Origin: Suilimivivens sp045586385
GTDB taxonomy: Bacteria > Bacillota > Clostridia > Lachnospirales > Lachnospiraceae
Length of the DNA: 64,000 nt
NCBI GenBank assembly: GCA_045586385.1
Contig: JAZNAE010000005.1
Location: 62,001 to 126,000, forward strand
Direction of reading: 5' to 3'
Each line of letters opens with the position of its first letter. Within the stretch, counting starts at the first letter, position 1. The notes under the pieces are model-generated. The model did no database searches and had not been told where the DNA came from. It saw nothing but the letters and a program-made list of their open reading frames with translations. Of the stretch, positions 43,640 to 51,901 are shown piece after piece. The position numbers and the translations under genes are program-made.

Positions 43640-44515
43640 ATGGAAAAGAACATAGATTACGATAAAATTGAAAGGGCGGCGCAAATAAGAAACAATACAA
43701 GAAAGACCGTTACTTATGTGCTTTTGGTATTGTGGGCAGTGATTGTACTGTTTCCGTTTTACTGGATGATACTTACTTCCGTAAAAAGCTACAGCGCATA
43801 CAATTCGGAATATATTCCGAAATTCTTCACGTTGTCGCCTACCATGCAAAACTATGCGGATGCCTTTACGGCAGTGCCGCTTATGCAGTACTTTATCAAT
43901 ACTTTGATTTTTACGGTGGTAACTACAGTCATTATGTTGGTGGTAATCACCTTGGCAGCGTTTGCTTTTGCCAGATTGGAGTTTAAGGGGAAAAATATTG
44001 CCTTTGTTATTTTCTTGTCCCTGATGATGATTCCTAACGAACTTGTAATTATCACAAACTTTGTGACGGTAACCAATTTAGATCTTCGAAACACCTTTCC
44101 GGGACTTATATTGCCTTCAGTAATGTCGGTCTTTTACGTATATTTATTAAAGGAAAATTTTGAGCAGATTCCGGACAGCCTTTACTACGCGGCAAAGGTG
44201 GACGGTACTTCGGATTTAAAATATTTGTTTAAGGTTATGATACCGATTTCCAAGCCTACTTTGGTGACTGTTACCATTTTAAAGGTGATTGAATGCTGGA
44301 ATTCCTATGTGTGGCCCAGATTAATCACCGACGATGAAACATATTTTTTAGTGTCGAACGGAATTCAGGAAATCCGTGAAAACGGCTTCGGACGTGAAAA
44401 TATTCCGGCCATGATGGCGGCGGTAGTGGTGATTTCTATCCCTCTTATTATCTTGTTTTTGATTTTCAGAAGACAGATTATGGAAGGGGTATCGAGAGGA
44501 GGTACCAAAGGATGA
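43640..44515 (+). CDS. sugar ABC transporter permease (MalG/UgpE type)
   Basis: 291 aa, six helices. N-terminal VLLVLWAVIVLFPFYWMILTSVK, EAA loop YYAAKVDGTSDLKYLFKVMIPISKPTL (in part) and the RRQIMEGVSRGGTKG tail near the C-terminus. Partner of the preceding permease; overlaps the binding-protein gene by four bases (ATGA), with AGAGGAGG just before. Confidence 0.93.
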   Translation: MEKNIDYDKIERAAQIRNNTRKTVTYVLLVLWAVIVLFPFYWMILTSVKSYSAYNSEYIPKFFTLSPTMQNYADAFTAVPLMQYFINTLIFTVVTTVIMLVVITLAAFAFARLEFKGKNIAFVIFLSLMMIPNELVIITNFVTVTNLDLRNTFPGLILPSVMSVFYVYLLKENFEQIPDSLYYAAKVDGTSDLKYLFKVMIPISKPTLVTVTILKVIECWNSYVWPRLITDDETYFLVSNGIQEIRENGFGRENIPAMMAAVVVISIPLIILFLIFRRQIMEGVSRGGTKG

Positions 44516-46137
44516 TGCAGTTAGCAAGAAAAATGAAGGTACTTGCCTTGGTGTGTGTGCTTCTTTTAGGAAATCTTCTTTTCCTTACCGGCTGTCACGG
44601 AAGAGAGAGCCTTTCTGCCTTTGTTATTCCCGAAGAATTTGATATGACGAGGAATTATGAGATTACTTTTTGGGCAAAGAATGACACCAACAAAACCCAG
44701 ACGGCTATCTACGAGCAGGCTATTGCTGATTTTGAAAGCCTATATCCTAACATAGACGTGAATTTACGATTATATACGGATTACGGTAAAATTTATAATG
44801 ATGTAATTACCAATATCCCGACCAATACCACACCCAATGTGTGTATTACGTATCCGGATCATATTGCAACGTATCTGACGGGCAAGAATCTGGTGGTTCC
44901 GTTAGAAGATTTGTTTGTTAATGAAAAATATGGACTTGGCGGAACAGCCCTCACCTTTGATGGCCCTACCAAAGAAGAAATTATTCCCCGGTTCTTGGAT
45001 GAATGTGCTTTCGGCGGACATTATTATGCACTTCCTTATATGCGTTCCACAGAGGCATGTTATATTAACAAAACGTATGTGGAAGCTCTTGGATATACAT
45101 TACCAGAAGTATTAACATGGGATTTTGTATTTGAAGTATCCGAGGCAGCCATGGAACAGGATGCGAACGGCAACTTTTTGATAAATGGACAAAAGGTCAT
45201 GATTCCCTTTATTTATAAGTCCACGGACAATATGATGATCCAGATGTTAAAGCAAAAACAGGCGGGATATTCCACGCCGGAAGGCGATATGCTTTTGTTT
45301 AATGATACCACCGAGGAACTTTTGTACATGGTGGCAGAGCATGCAAAGACAGGTGCTTTTTCTACCTTTAAGATATCCAGTTATCCTGCCAATTTCTTAA
45401 ATGCGGGACAGTGTATTTTTGCAGTGGATTCTACCGCCGGTGCTACCTGGATGGGAACAGACGCACCTCTTTCCGATATCAGTGAAGATAAGGTGGTTGA
45501 CTTTGAAACAGAGGTGATGCCGATTCCGCAGTTTGATACGGACAATCCGCAGATGATATCCCAGGGGCCTTCCGTTTGCGTCTTTAACAAAGAAGATCCG
45601 CAGGAGGTTATGGCATCCTGGCTCTTTACCCAGTATTTGCTTTCCAATGAAGTACAGATTGCTTATTCCATGACGGAAGGCTATGTACCGGTAACAAGTA
45701 AAGCGCATGAGGCAGAAGAATACCAAGATTATTTGGCAAGAAGCGGAGAAGATACCGAAACCTATTATGAGGTGAAAATAAAAGCAGCAAACCTTCTTTT
45801 GTCCAATGTGGAAAATACATTTGTAACACCTGTATTTAACGGCTCTACCTCACTTCGTGACGGAGCGGGACAGCTCATTGAAAACACGGTAAAAGCAGTC
45901 CGGAGAAAGCAGACTGTGGATGAAGCATACATGGAGAAGCTTTTTGATGATGTGACAGCCCTTTACAGGCTGGATCAGATTAACAGTCAAAGTGCAGCGT
46001 CCTCTGCCGAAAAGGCACAGCTTGGTCCGCTTCCGGAAACGGCGGTATTTCTTTTGTCGGTACTTGCGGTAGCTTGGATATTTATTGGTATATATGCCTT
46101 ACATCAGGCATATAAGGACAAAAGAAATGTGCAATGA
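44512..46137 (+). CDS. extracellular sugar-binding lipoprotein with C-terminal membrane helix
   Basis: 541 aa, larger than the usual ~430. Signal with lipobox LTGC (Cys near residue 28), then a solute-binding fold: YEITFWAKNDTNKTQTAIYEQAI, LPYMRSTEACYINKTY, CIFAVDSTAGATWMG and VCVFNKEDPQEVMASWLF. The last 40 residues (GPLPETAVFLLSVLAVAWIF, then a Lys/Arg tail) form a transmembrane helix, so the protein is held by a lipid at one end and a helix at the other. It is the last gene of the importer operon; either of two consecutive ATGs (44512, 44515) may be the start. Substrate unknown. Confidence 0.88.
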   Translation: MMQLARKMKVLALVCVLLLGNLLFLTGCHGRESLSAFVIPEEFDMTRNYEITFWAKNDTNKTQTAIYEQAIADFESLYPNIDVNLRLYTDYGKIYNDVITNIPTNTTPNVCITYPDHIATYLTGKNLVVPLEDLFVNEKYGLGGTALTFDGPTKEEIIPRFLDECAFGGHYYALPYMRSTEACYINKTYVEALGYTLPEVLTWDFVFEVSEAAMEQDANGNFLINGQKVMIPFIYKSTDNMMIQMLKQKQAGYSTPEGDMLLFNDTTEELLYMVAEHAKTGAFSTFKISSYPANFLNAGQCIFAVDSTAGATWMGTDAPLSDISEDKVVDFETEVMPIPQFDTDNPQMISQGPSVCVFNKEDPQEVMASWLFTQYLLSNEVQIAYSMTEGYVPVTSKAHEAEEYQDYLARSGEDTETYYEVKIKAANLLLSNVENTFVTPVFNGSTSLRDGAGQLIENTVKAVRRKQTVDEAYMEKLFDDVTALYRLDQINSQSAASSAEKAQLGPLPETAVFLLSVLAVAWIFIGIYALHQAYKDKRNVQ

Positions 46138-46142
46138 GACTA

Positions 46143-46170
46143 TTGATTTCCAAAGAAAATTGTGTATAAT
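46143..46170 (+). promoter_or_regulatory. promoter of the lipoprotein at 46228
   Basis: TTGATT (46143-46148), 16-bp spacer, TATAAT (46165-46170). Confidence 0.7.
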
Positions 46171-46227
46171 AAAGTCGTTGTTAATTAATTGTTTTATACA
46201 TAGGAAAACATTTAAAAGGAGAAAAAC

Positions 46228-46947
46228 ATGAAAAAATTTACAGCATTACTTTTAACATTTGTACTTGTATTTTCTTTCGCTGGTTGTGGTTCTGCAAAGG
46301 ATGCAGATGCAAAGTCTGAAGGTGTTATGACTTACGCAGAATATGATGCAGCAGCTCTTGAAACAGAAGTAGTTATCGAAACTTACGTACAGGCTAAGCA
46401 GTCTTGGTGGGAAGATAAAGCTACTGTTTACACACAGGATAAAGATGGCGCTTACTTCTTATATGAAATGGCTTGTTCCGCAGAAGACTATGAAAAGTTA
46501 ACAAAGGGAACAAAGATTAAAGTAACCGGATATAAGGGTGAATGGGCCGGTGAAGTAGAAATCATGGATGCAACATTCGAAATTATGGATGGAAACTATG
46601 TTGCAGAAGCAATGGATGCTACAGCACTTCTTGGAACAGACGACCTTATCAAACATCAGAATAAGTTCGTAGCCTTCAAAGGTATGACAGTAGAAGATGC
46701 AGGCGATGGCAGCGCATTCTTATACAGCTGGGACGGTTCAGGACAGGACGGCGATGACCTTTACTTCAACGCTTCTGTTAACGGACAGACTTATACATTT
46801 ACAGTAGAATCTTACCTTTGCGATAATACAACAGATGTATATGCAGCAGTTAAGAACTTACAGATTGGTGATACAATCGATATGGAAGGATTCCTTTACT
46901 GGTATGAAGGTGTAAATCCCCATATTACATCTGTAACAGTTAAATAA
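46228..46947 (+). CDS. putative lipoprotein with OB-fold-like repeats
   Basis: 239 aa. Signal peptide and lipobox FAGC (Cys near residue 20) then an acidic mature part. Two beta-rich segments (about residues 45-110 and 140-235) with VVIETYVQAKQSWWEDKATV and KFVAFKGMTVEDAG, the layout of OB-type 'cover' lipoproteins. Ends KDLQIGD-type turns and an ITSVTVK strand, typical of nucleic-acid-binding OB folds, but outside the cell; function unknown. Codon use is that of a highly expressed gene. Own promoter and strong terminator. Confidence 0.75.
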   Translation: MKKFTALLLTFVLVFSFAGCGSAKDADAKSEGVMTYAEYDAAALETEVVIETYVQAKQSWWEDKATVYTQDKDGAYFLYEMACSAEDYEKLTKGTKIKVTGYKGEWAGEVEIMDATFEIMDGNYVAEAMDATALLGTDDLIKHQNKFVAFKGMTVEDAGDGSAFLYSWDGSGQDGDDLYFNASVNGQTYTFTVESYLCDNTTDVYAAVKNLQIGDTIDMEGFLYWYEGVNPHITSVTVK

Positions 46948-46970
46948 TCAGATGACAGATTAGTTAAGTA

Positions 46971-47004
46971 AACCCCGAAGCGATGATTGCTTCGGGGTTT
47001 TTTA
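46971..47004 (+). terminator. terminator after the lipoprotein gene
   Basis: AACCCCGAAGC (46971-46981) pairs with GCTTCGGGGTT (46989-46999), then TTTT. It lies between convergent genes and may also serve the minus-strand DUF2971 gene. Confidence 0.93.
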
Positions 47005-47032
47005 TGATATGCATGAGAAATGTTCTTGCTAA

Positions 47033-47854
47033 TCAAGTATTGGGTTTACGTAACGGGCACTTGGATAAACTAATGCGCTCCTTTAGCACATTTAATCCGC
47101 AATCATCCAGGAAATCCTGCAAAATAGGAAGAGACTGTGGGGAAGTGGGCCCAATAATGATTTCACTTACCAAATCAGATAATTTCATGTCCAGTCTGCC
47201 ACACATTCTGTTTAAATCAAGAGGGTAATATTTTTTGATTCGATCCTTGGATACATGATATTTGGGTTCGATGGCAAACTCATTGGAAATAAAAGGAGAA
47301 ACTACAAGTCTCAGCTCTGTTTCACTGGAAAAGGAAGGATGCTTAAAGGCTGCGGACTGGACCCATGCATCATTCATCAAATCTTTTAAAACAGGCAAAA
47401 CTTCCTTAAAGGAGTCAGCTGCTTTGATTGTTTTATAAAATTCAGCCACCAGACGATGTTCCCGCATATCATCCTGATAATAAACTTTTTGAAGGGATAT
47501 GGCACCGCCAACCATTTTCTGCATCAAATCTTCATGGAAAGCGATGCAGACGCCCTGTCCTAAGTGGCCGTAACGGTCCCACTGGGCAGCATCATCACGG
47601 TATTTGGAAAAGCAGGCAGCATAAGCTGAATAGTGGAATTCTTCTTCCATCTCATTTTGAAAAAAACGTTCTGTTTTACGGCTTTTTTCTTTATCCCCGT
47701 CAGAGGTTAGTTTTTCCACAACAGCTTTGCAGATACCGTTCATAAAAAGTCTCATTTCCGAGGTATCATTCATATTTAAAATGTTATTGAGCCATAATTC
47801 CTGATTGCGGACTATGCCGTTAAAAGCGGCAAAATCTGTGTAATGATATAACAT
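47033..47854 (-). CDS. DUF2971 protein
   Basis: 273 aa. Begins LYHYTDFAAFNGIVRNQELWLNN...MNDTSEM, the DUF2971 start (YHYTS...L.ND..E), and contains CFSKYRDDAAQWDRYGHLGQGVCIAF and ELRLVVSPF. The family is cytoplasmic, of unknown biochemical role, and turns up in some defence or toxin-linked loci. Here it stands alone, convergent to the lipoprotein gene, with a GGAGG just before the ATG on the minus strand. No partner gene is seen. Confidence 0.85.
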   Translation of the reverse strand: MLYHYTDFAAFNGIVRNQELWLNNILNMNDTSEMRLFMNGICKAVVEKLTSDGDKEKSRKTERFFQNEMEEEFHYSAYAACFSKYRDDAAQWDRYGHLGQGVCIAFHEDLMQKMVGGAISLQKVYYQDDMREHRLVAEFYKTIKAADSFKEVLPVLKDLMNDAWVQSAAFKHPSFSSETELRLVVSPFISNEFAIEPKYHVSKDRIKKYYPLDLNRMCGRLDMKLSDLVSEIIIGPTSPQSLPILQDFLDDCGLNVLKERISLSKCPLRKPNT

Positions 47855-47881
47855 AAGCAGCCTCCGAATATATTACATTAG

Positions 47882-47899
47882 ATACTATTATTGTAGTAT
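47882..47899. promoter_or_regulatory. dyad upstream of the DUF2971 gene
   Basis: ATACTA-TTATTG-TAGTAT, 6-bp arms with 6-nt spacer, between the divergent DUF2971 and acyltransferase genes. Possible operator; not linked to a clear promoter on the minus strand. Confidence 0.35.
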
Positions 47900-47952
47900 G
47901 AATCAAAAGGATTGGCAAATGAAAGTTCCTGTTAAGGATCGTTTCTTTTCCC

Positions 47953-47981
47953 TTGACATATATTGGAATTCTAATTAACAT
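47953..47981 (+). promoter_or_regulatory. promoter of the acyltransferase-3 gene
   Basis: TTGACA (47953-47958), 17-bp spacer, TAACAT (47976-47981). Confidence 0.7.
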
Positions 47982-48019
47982 GGGTATAGCATTTTTATAT
48001 TACAGAAAGACGAGGGAAT

Positions 48020-49177
48020 ATGATGGATAAGTTAGTATATCTTTGTTATCCGATTTTAGCGGTTGTTTTATTTTGGGGAGCCAAGGTTTACGGAAGAAAA
48101 CAGTGGAACGACGGTTTTATGTCCTTATCCCAAACCAAGACATTACAAGGTTTCTTTGCGCTCCTTATTATGTTTCATCATTTGGGACAGAAGACCTGTG
48201 CATCATGGCTGAATCCGAAATTTATTATCCCGGGACTGGAAGTGTTTGTTCCGATTGGTTATTTCTTTGTAGGTGTATTCTTATTATGCTCCGGATATGG
48301 TGTTTACAAGAGTTATAAAACAAAAGAAAATTATTTGGACGGATTTATCGGAAAGAGAATCGTTCCTCTTATTATAGCGTTTTATGCTTCGGGAATCATT
48401 TTCCTGATTGTGCGTCTCCTTGTAGGAGAGAAGATGGATCTGCCACAGTTCTTCTATTATTTATTGGGAGCACAGCTTGCAAATTATTATGCATGGTTTG
48501 TAATCGCACTTCCGTTTTTCTATCTGGCGTTTTATCTCAGCTTCAAATTCTGTAAAAAAGAAGGATGGGCAATTTTCTTTAACGGATTGTTTTTACTGGT
48601 TTATGTGCTGATTGGTCTTCATATAGACCATAATGACTGGTGGATGAAGGGTGAATGGTGGTATAATTCCGTACATTTCTTCTTTATCGGTTTGTTGTTT
48701 GCCAAATTCGAAGATAAGATTGTTCCGAGAATCAAACGTCATTATGTGATTTATCTGATTATTACAGTGATTGCATTGTTTTTCTTATATGGATATTCAG
48801 AGTTTGCCCAGGCATTTTATTCTTACTATGGCGAGAATATGCGTGTGGATGACAAAGTGTTTCGTCGTTTCATGTGTCTGATGTCTCAAGTGGGAGCATC
48901 ATGGTGCTTTGTATTTACAGTATTCCTGCTTACCATGAAAATTAAAATCGGCAATAAGATTCTGGCATTTATGGGAACCATTACGTTGGAATTCTATCTG
49001 ATTCACGGTTTGTTTGTAGAACTGTTCGGATTTAACTTTTTGGATGTGGCACCAAGCCTGTATTACATAAAGAATGTGTTCCTCTATACGGTAGTGGTTG
49101 TGGTATGCGCAATACCCGCATCGCTCTTGTTTAAAAAATTAATTAATATCCGTTTGCCGAAAAAAACGAAAGAGTAA
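48020..49177 (+). CDS. acyltransferase-3 family membrane protein
   Basis: 385 aa with about ten helices. LQGFFALLIMFHHLGQK near residue 40 corresponds to the family's Arg/Gly-His catalytic start of the fold, and the final part (FMGTITLEFYLIHGLFVELF) is the conserved last helices. These enzymes O-acylate sugars of surface polysaccharides or peptidoglycan. Own promoter and terminator; no glycan cluster next to it. ATG 48020 or 48023 could be the start. Confidence 0.85.
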   Translation: MMDKLVYLCYPILAVVLFWGAKVYGRKQWNDGFMSLSQTKTLQGFFALLIMFHHLGQKTCASWLNPKFIIPGLEVFVPIGYFFVGVFLLCSGYGVYKSYKTKENYLDGFIGKRIVPLIIAFYASGIIFLIVRLLVGEKMDLPQFFYYLLGAQLANYYAWFVIALPFFYLAFYLSFKFCKKEGWAIFFNGLFLLVYVLIGLHIDHNDWWMKGEWWYNSVHFFFIGLLFAKFEDKIVPRIKRHYVIYLIITVIALFFLYGYSEFAQAFYSYYGENMRVDDKVFRRFMCLMSQVGASWCFVFTVFLLTMKIKIGNKILAFMGTITLEFYLIHGLFVELFGFNFLDVAPSLYYIKNVFLYTVVVVVCAIPASLLFKKLINIRLPKKTKE

Positions 49178-49188
49178 TGAGATATTTG

Positions 49189-49220
49189 AATCTGCCGGAA
49201 CAGGATGCCGGCAGATTTTT
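49189..49220 (+). terminator. terminator after the acyltransferase gene
   Basis: AATCTGCCGG (49189-49198) pairs with CCGGCAGATT (49208-49217), then TTT. Confidence 0.9.
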
Positions 49221-49224
49221 GCGT

Positions 49225-49253
49225 TTGACAATAGGATAGCAGCGTGCTACAAT
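49225..49253 (+). promoter_or_regulatory. strong promoter of the ABC-F leader
   Basis: TTGACA (49225-49230), 17-bp spacer, TACAAT (49248-49253). Transcription should begin near 49260, giving a leader of about 310 nt before the ABC-F start codon. Confidence 0.85.
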
Positions 49254-49285
49254 GATGCAAGAATAAAAAAGAGAGAGGTGAAAAG

Positions 49286-49297
49286 ATGAGAAGATAG
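49286..49297 (+). CDS. candidate leader peptide Met-Arg-Arg
   Basis: ATG AGA AGA TAG, with GAGAGGTG 5-8 nt upstream and a strong promoter. Short Arg-containing leader peptides such as Met-Arg-Leu stall on drug-bound ribosomes in Erm leaders. The same frame stays open after the TAG until 49489, so the alternative is a nonsense-mutated 67-codon gene. Confidence 0.35.
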   Translation: MRR

Positions 49298-49502
49298 TTT
49301 GCTTTTGATTACATGAAGACTTATGCAGCATGGGCGATGTTTATTTGTGATGCCCATGTAGACCGGGAAATGCAAAAAGTGTTTCTCGTATTTCATGTTG
49401 CCAAAAGTGGATTATGTTCTCATAACCTCTCTTTTTTGTGCAATTTTTTACATAAACAAAGTGACGATACCATGCTTTTTGCGTGGTAAGGTTATGAAAC
49501 GT

Positions 49503-49537
49503 AACGGAACCCTTTGGCAACAGACGGTTCCGTTTTT
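49503..49537 (+). terminator. intrinsic terminator in the ABC-F leader
   Basis: AACGGAACC (49503-49511) pairs with GGTTCCGTT (49526-49534), loop of 14, then T to 49537. It ends 36 nt before the ABC-F start codon. Confidence 0.88.
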
Positions 49538-49573
49538 GTGTGTAAAAAAGGAACCCCGGAAGGAGGAATGAAT

Positions 49574-51100
49574 ATGGCACAAATCAGTGTAAATAATTTA
49601 ACCTTTGCTTATGAAGGCAGCTTTGATAATATATTTGAAAACGTATCATTTTCGGTGGATAGTGATTGGAAACTGGGATTTATCGGGCGAAACGGAAAAG
49701 GGAAAACCACATTTTTAAATTTGCTGCTGGGAAAATATGAATACGCAGGAGCAATCAGTACCAATATGGTGTTTGACTACTTCCCTTATCAGATTTCATC
49801 AAACCAAATGAAATTATCTGCAGCAGAGTTTGTTGAAGAATTAAAACCCGGTTGTGAACTTTGGAGAGTCATCTGTGAATTGGAACAGTTACAGGAAAGT
49901 GCAGAAATACTTTACAGACCTTTTGAAACATTAAGTCCCGGTGAACGGACCAAAGTGCTTCTTGCAGTATTATTTTCCGGTGAAAATGATTTTCTGTTGA
50001 TTGATGAGCCCACCAATCATTTGGACAGAGGGGCGAGGGAAAACGTAAAGCAGTATCTTGCGAAAAAGAAAGGATTTATTTTAGTATCCCATGACAGGGA
50101 TTTGCTGGATGCCTGTATCGATCATGTGCTTGTTTTAAACAGACAGAGTATTGAGGTGCAAAGCGGTAACTTTTCTTCCTGGTGGGAAAACAAACGCCGC
50201 AAGGATTCGTTCGTAACAGCAGAGAACGAAAAGCATTTAAGGGAGATATCTAAGTTAAAGAAATCGGCTGCAAAAATTGCATCATGGGCAGATAAAAGTG
50301 AGAACACCAAAATTGGATATGACCCCAGAAAAGAGCCGGACAGATGTAACGGTACAAGACCTTATATCGGCGCCAAAACGAAGAAATTACAGAGCAGGGT
50401 AAAGCAGGTGGAGCGGCGTATTGATAGGGAGATTGAGGAAAAAGAAGGGCTTTTGGTAGATTTGGAAAATCCTGTTGATTTAAAGATTATGCCCCTTACC
50501 CATCATAAAGAAAGGTTACTAAACAGTAGAGATTATGGGATTACCTATAATGACGCAGCAGAGCCGGTACTTGAAGGATTAACCTTTACCTTAAACCGTG
50601 GTGACAGAATTGCCCTTCACGGAGATAACGGTTGCGGAAAGTCTACGTTGATAAAGCGGATTTTGGAAAAGACCGGTGCGGCAAAGGAACATTTAAATAT
50701 TACGGAAACCGGTAGTTTCGAGATAGCTGCGGGACTTATCGTATCCTATGTCAATCAGGATACTTCCACGCTAAAAGGCAGTATTTCCGGTTTTTGCAAG
50801 GAAAGAGGGCTGGAGGAGAGTTTGTTTTGTGCGATTTTAAGGCAGCTTGATATGGAAAGAGTACAGTTCACCAAAAACATGGAAGATTACTCAGAAGGGC
50901 AGAAGAAAAAGGTCCTTTTGGCAGCAAGTTTGATGACGCCGGCACATCTTTATATTTGGGATGAACCACTTAACTATATTGATGTGTTTTCCAGAATGCA
51001 GATTGAGAAACTTTTGCTTCAATACAAACCGACAATGTTGTTTGTGGAACATGATGTAAGATTCAGGGAAAAGATAGCAACCGAGATAGTAGAATTATAG
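49574..51100 (+). CDS. ABC-F ribosomal protection protein, Lsa/CplR-like
   Basis: 508 aa with two ABC domains and no membrane part. First NBD: GRNGKGKTT, TLSPGERTKVLLA, LLIDEPTNHLD, VSHDRDLLD. Second: GDNGCGKST, DYSEGQKKKVLLA, YIWDEPLNYID, VEHDVRF. The N-terminus (LTFAYEGSFDNIFENVSFSV, WKLGFIGRNGKGKTT) and the linker (ENEKHLREISKLKKSAAKIASWA) track Lsa-family proteins that dislodge lincosamides, pleuromutilins and streptogramin A from the ribosome. The second signature is EGQ rather than SGG. I use ATG 49574, with AAGGAGG 7 nt upstream; the long frame from 49514 reads through the terminator. Actual resistance is unproven. Confidence 0.88.
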   Translation: MAQISVNNLTFAYEGSFDNIFENVSFSVDSDWKLGFIGRNGKGKTTFLNLLLGKYEYAGAISTNMVFDYFPYQISSNQMKLSAAEFVEELKPGCELWRVICELEQLQESAEILYRPFETLSPGERTKVLLAVLFSGENDFLLIDEPTNHLDRGARENVKQYLAKKKGFILVSHDRDLLDACIDHVLVLNRQSIEVQSGNFSSWWENKRRKDSFVTAENEKHLREISKLKKSAAKIASWADKSENTKIGYDPRKEPDRCNGTRPYIGAKTKKLQSRVKQVERRIDREIEEKEGLLVDLENPVDLKIMPLTHHKERLLNSRDYGITYNDAAEPVLEGLTFTLNRGDRIALHGDNGCGKSTLIKRILEKTGAAKEHLNITETGSFEIAAGLIVSYVNQDTSTLKGSISGFCKERGLEESLFCAILRQLDMERVQFTKNMEDYSEGQKKKVLLAASLMTPAHLYIWDEPLNYIDVFSRMQIEKLLLQYKPTMLFVEHDVRFREKIATEIVEL

Positions 51101-51112
51101 GGAGGATACAGT

Positions 51113-51901
51113 ATGAAAAATATTTTAATAGAAGGAATTCAGGGGGCAGGAAAGTCCACGTTGATGGAAAAGGTGCATGAAATGTATCCGCAGTTAAAAG
51201 TTTGCAGGGAAGGGGATTACTCTCCGATAGAACTTGCATGGTGCACATGGATGACGGAGAGCGATTATCATCATATTTTGAAAAAGTATGATATGCTGCA
51301 GGAAGAAATACAAAAGAATACAGTGCAGGAAGAGAATCATTATATCATTACATATACGCGGATTCTTACAGATGTTCCCGGTTTCCATAAGGAATTGGAA
51401 AAGTATGAAATTTATCAGGGAAGAAAATCTCTTGAAGAGTTTGAAGAAATTATTCTCTCCAGATTCCGTAGATTTAAAGAGACCGGATATTTATTTGAAT
51501 GCAGTTTTTTCCAGAATATTGTGGAGGATATGATTTTGTATTATCAGATGGAAGATGAGGAAATCATAGAATTTTACAAGAGATTGTTTGAAACGGCAGA
51601 TATGGAAAATTTCAGGCTGCTTTATTTATACAGTGAGGATATAGAGGAAAATATCAGAATCATTAAGAAGGAGCGTTCCGATAATCAGGGAAATGAAATG
51701 TGGTATCCCCTGATGCTGAATTATCTGATCCATTCTCCCTACGGAAAGACACATAATTACAGCAATTTTGATGATATGATTGCACACTTTAACCACAGAC
51801 AGGAATTGGAAATTAGGATGATTGAGGAAGTGTTTAAAGATAAGACAGTGGTACTTCCCGCTAAAAAGTGGAAAGACGAAAGTGTTGAAATTATACCATA
51901 A
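51113..51901 (+). CDS. P-loop kinase-like protein next to the ABC-F gene
   Basis: 262 aa. N-terminal Walker A IEGIQGAGKST; the remainder is helical and acidic, like thymidylate/deoxynucleoside kinase-fold NTPases, but I see no clear LID or DRX motif beyond RFRRFKETGYLFE. It follows the ABC-F gene by 12 nt with GGGAGGA before the ATG, so both are read from the same leader. Function unknown; a drug-modifying or nucleotide kinase is possible. Its last codons contain the -35 element of the next gene's promoter. Confidence 0.7.
   Translation: MKNILIEGIQGAGKSTLMEKVHEMYPQLKVCREGDYSPIELAWCTWMTESDYHHILKKYDMLQEEIQKNTVQEENHYIITYTRILTDVPGFHKELEKYEIYQGRKSLEEFEEIILSRFRRFKETGYLFECSFFQNIVEDMILYYQMEDEEIIEFYKRLFETADMENFRLLYLYSEDIEENIRIIKKERSDNQGNEMWYPLMLNYLIHSPYGKTHNYSNFDDMIAHFNHRQELEIRMIEEVFKDKTVVLPAKKWKDESVEIIP

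Larger units (their letters stand above)
49260..49573 (+). promoter_or_regulatory. structured leader of the ABC-F gene, candidate transcription attenuator
   Basis: This 314-nt leader has no conventional gene. In order it holds GAGAGGTG and a tiny frame Met-Arg-Arg-stop (49286-49297); hairpin CATGGGC (49329-49335)/GCCCATG (49352-49358); a segment TGTTGCCAAA (49396-49405) that is perfectly complementary to TTTGGCAACA in the loop of the terminator (49513-49522); CATAACC (49421-49427)/GGTTATG (49490-49496); hairpin ACCATGC/GCGTGGT (49469-49487); a terminator (49503-49537); and a second GGAACC (49550-49555) that can compete for the terminator's GGTTCC arm. This is the layout of antibiotic-responsive leaders of ABC-F resistance genes (inference from known vmlR, lsa and msr leaders). 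Confidence 0.6.
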
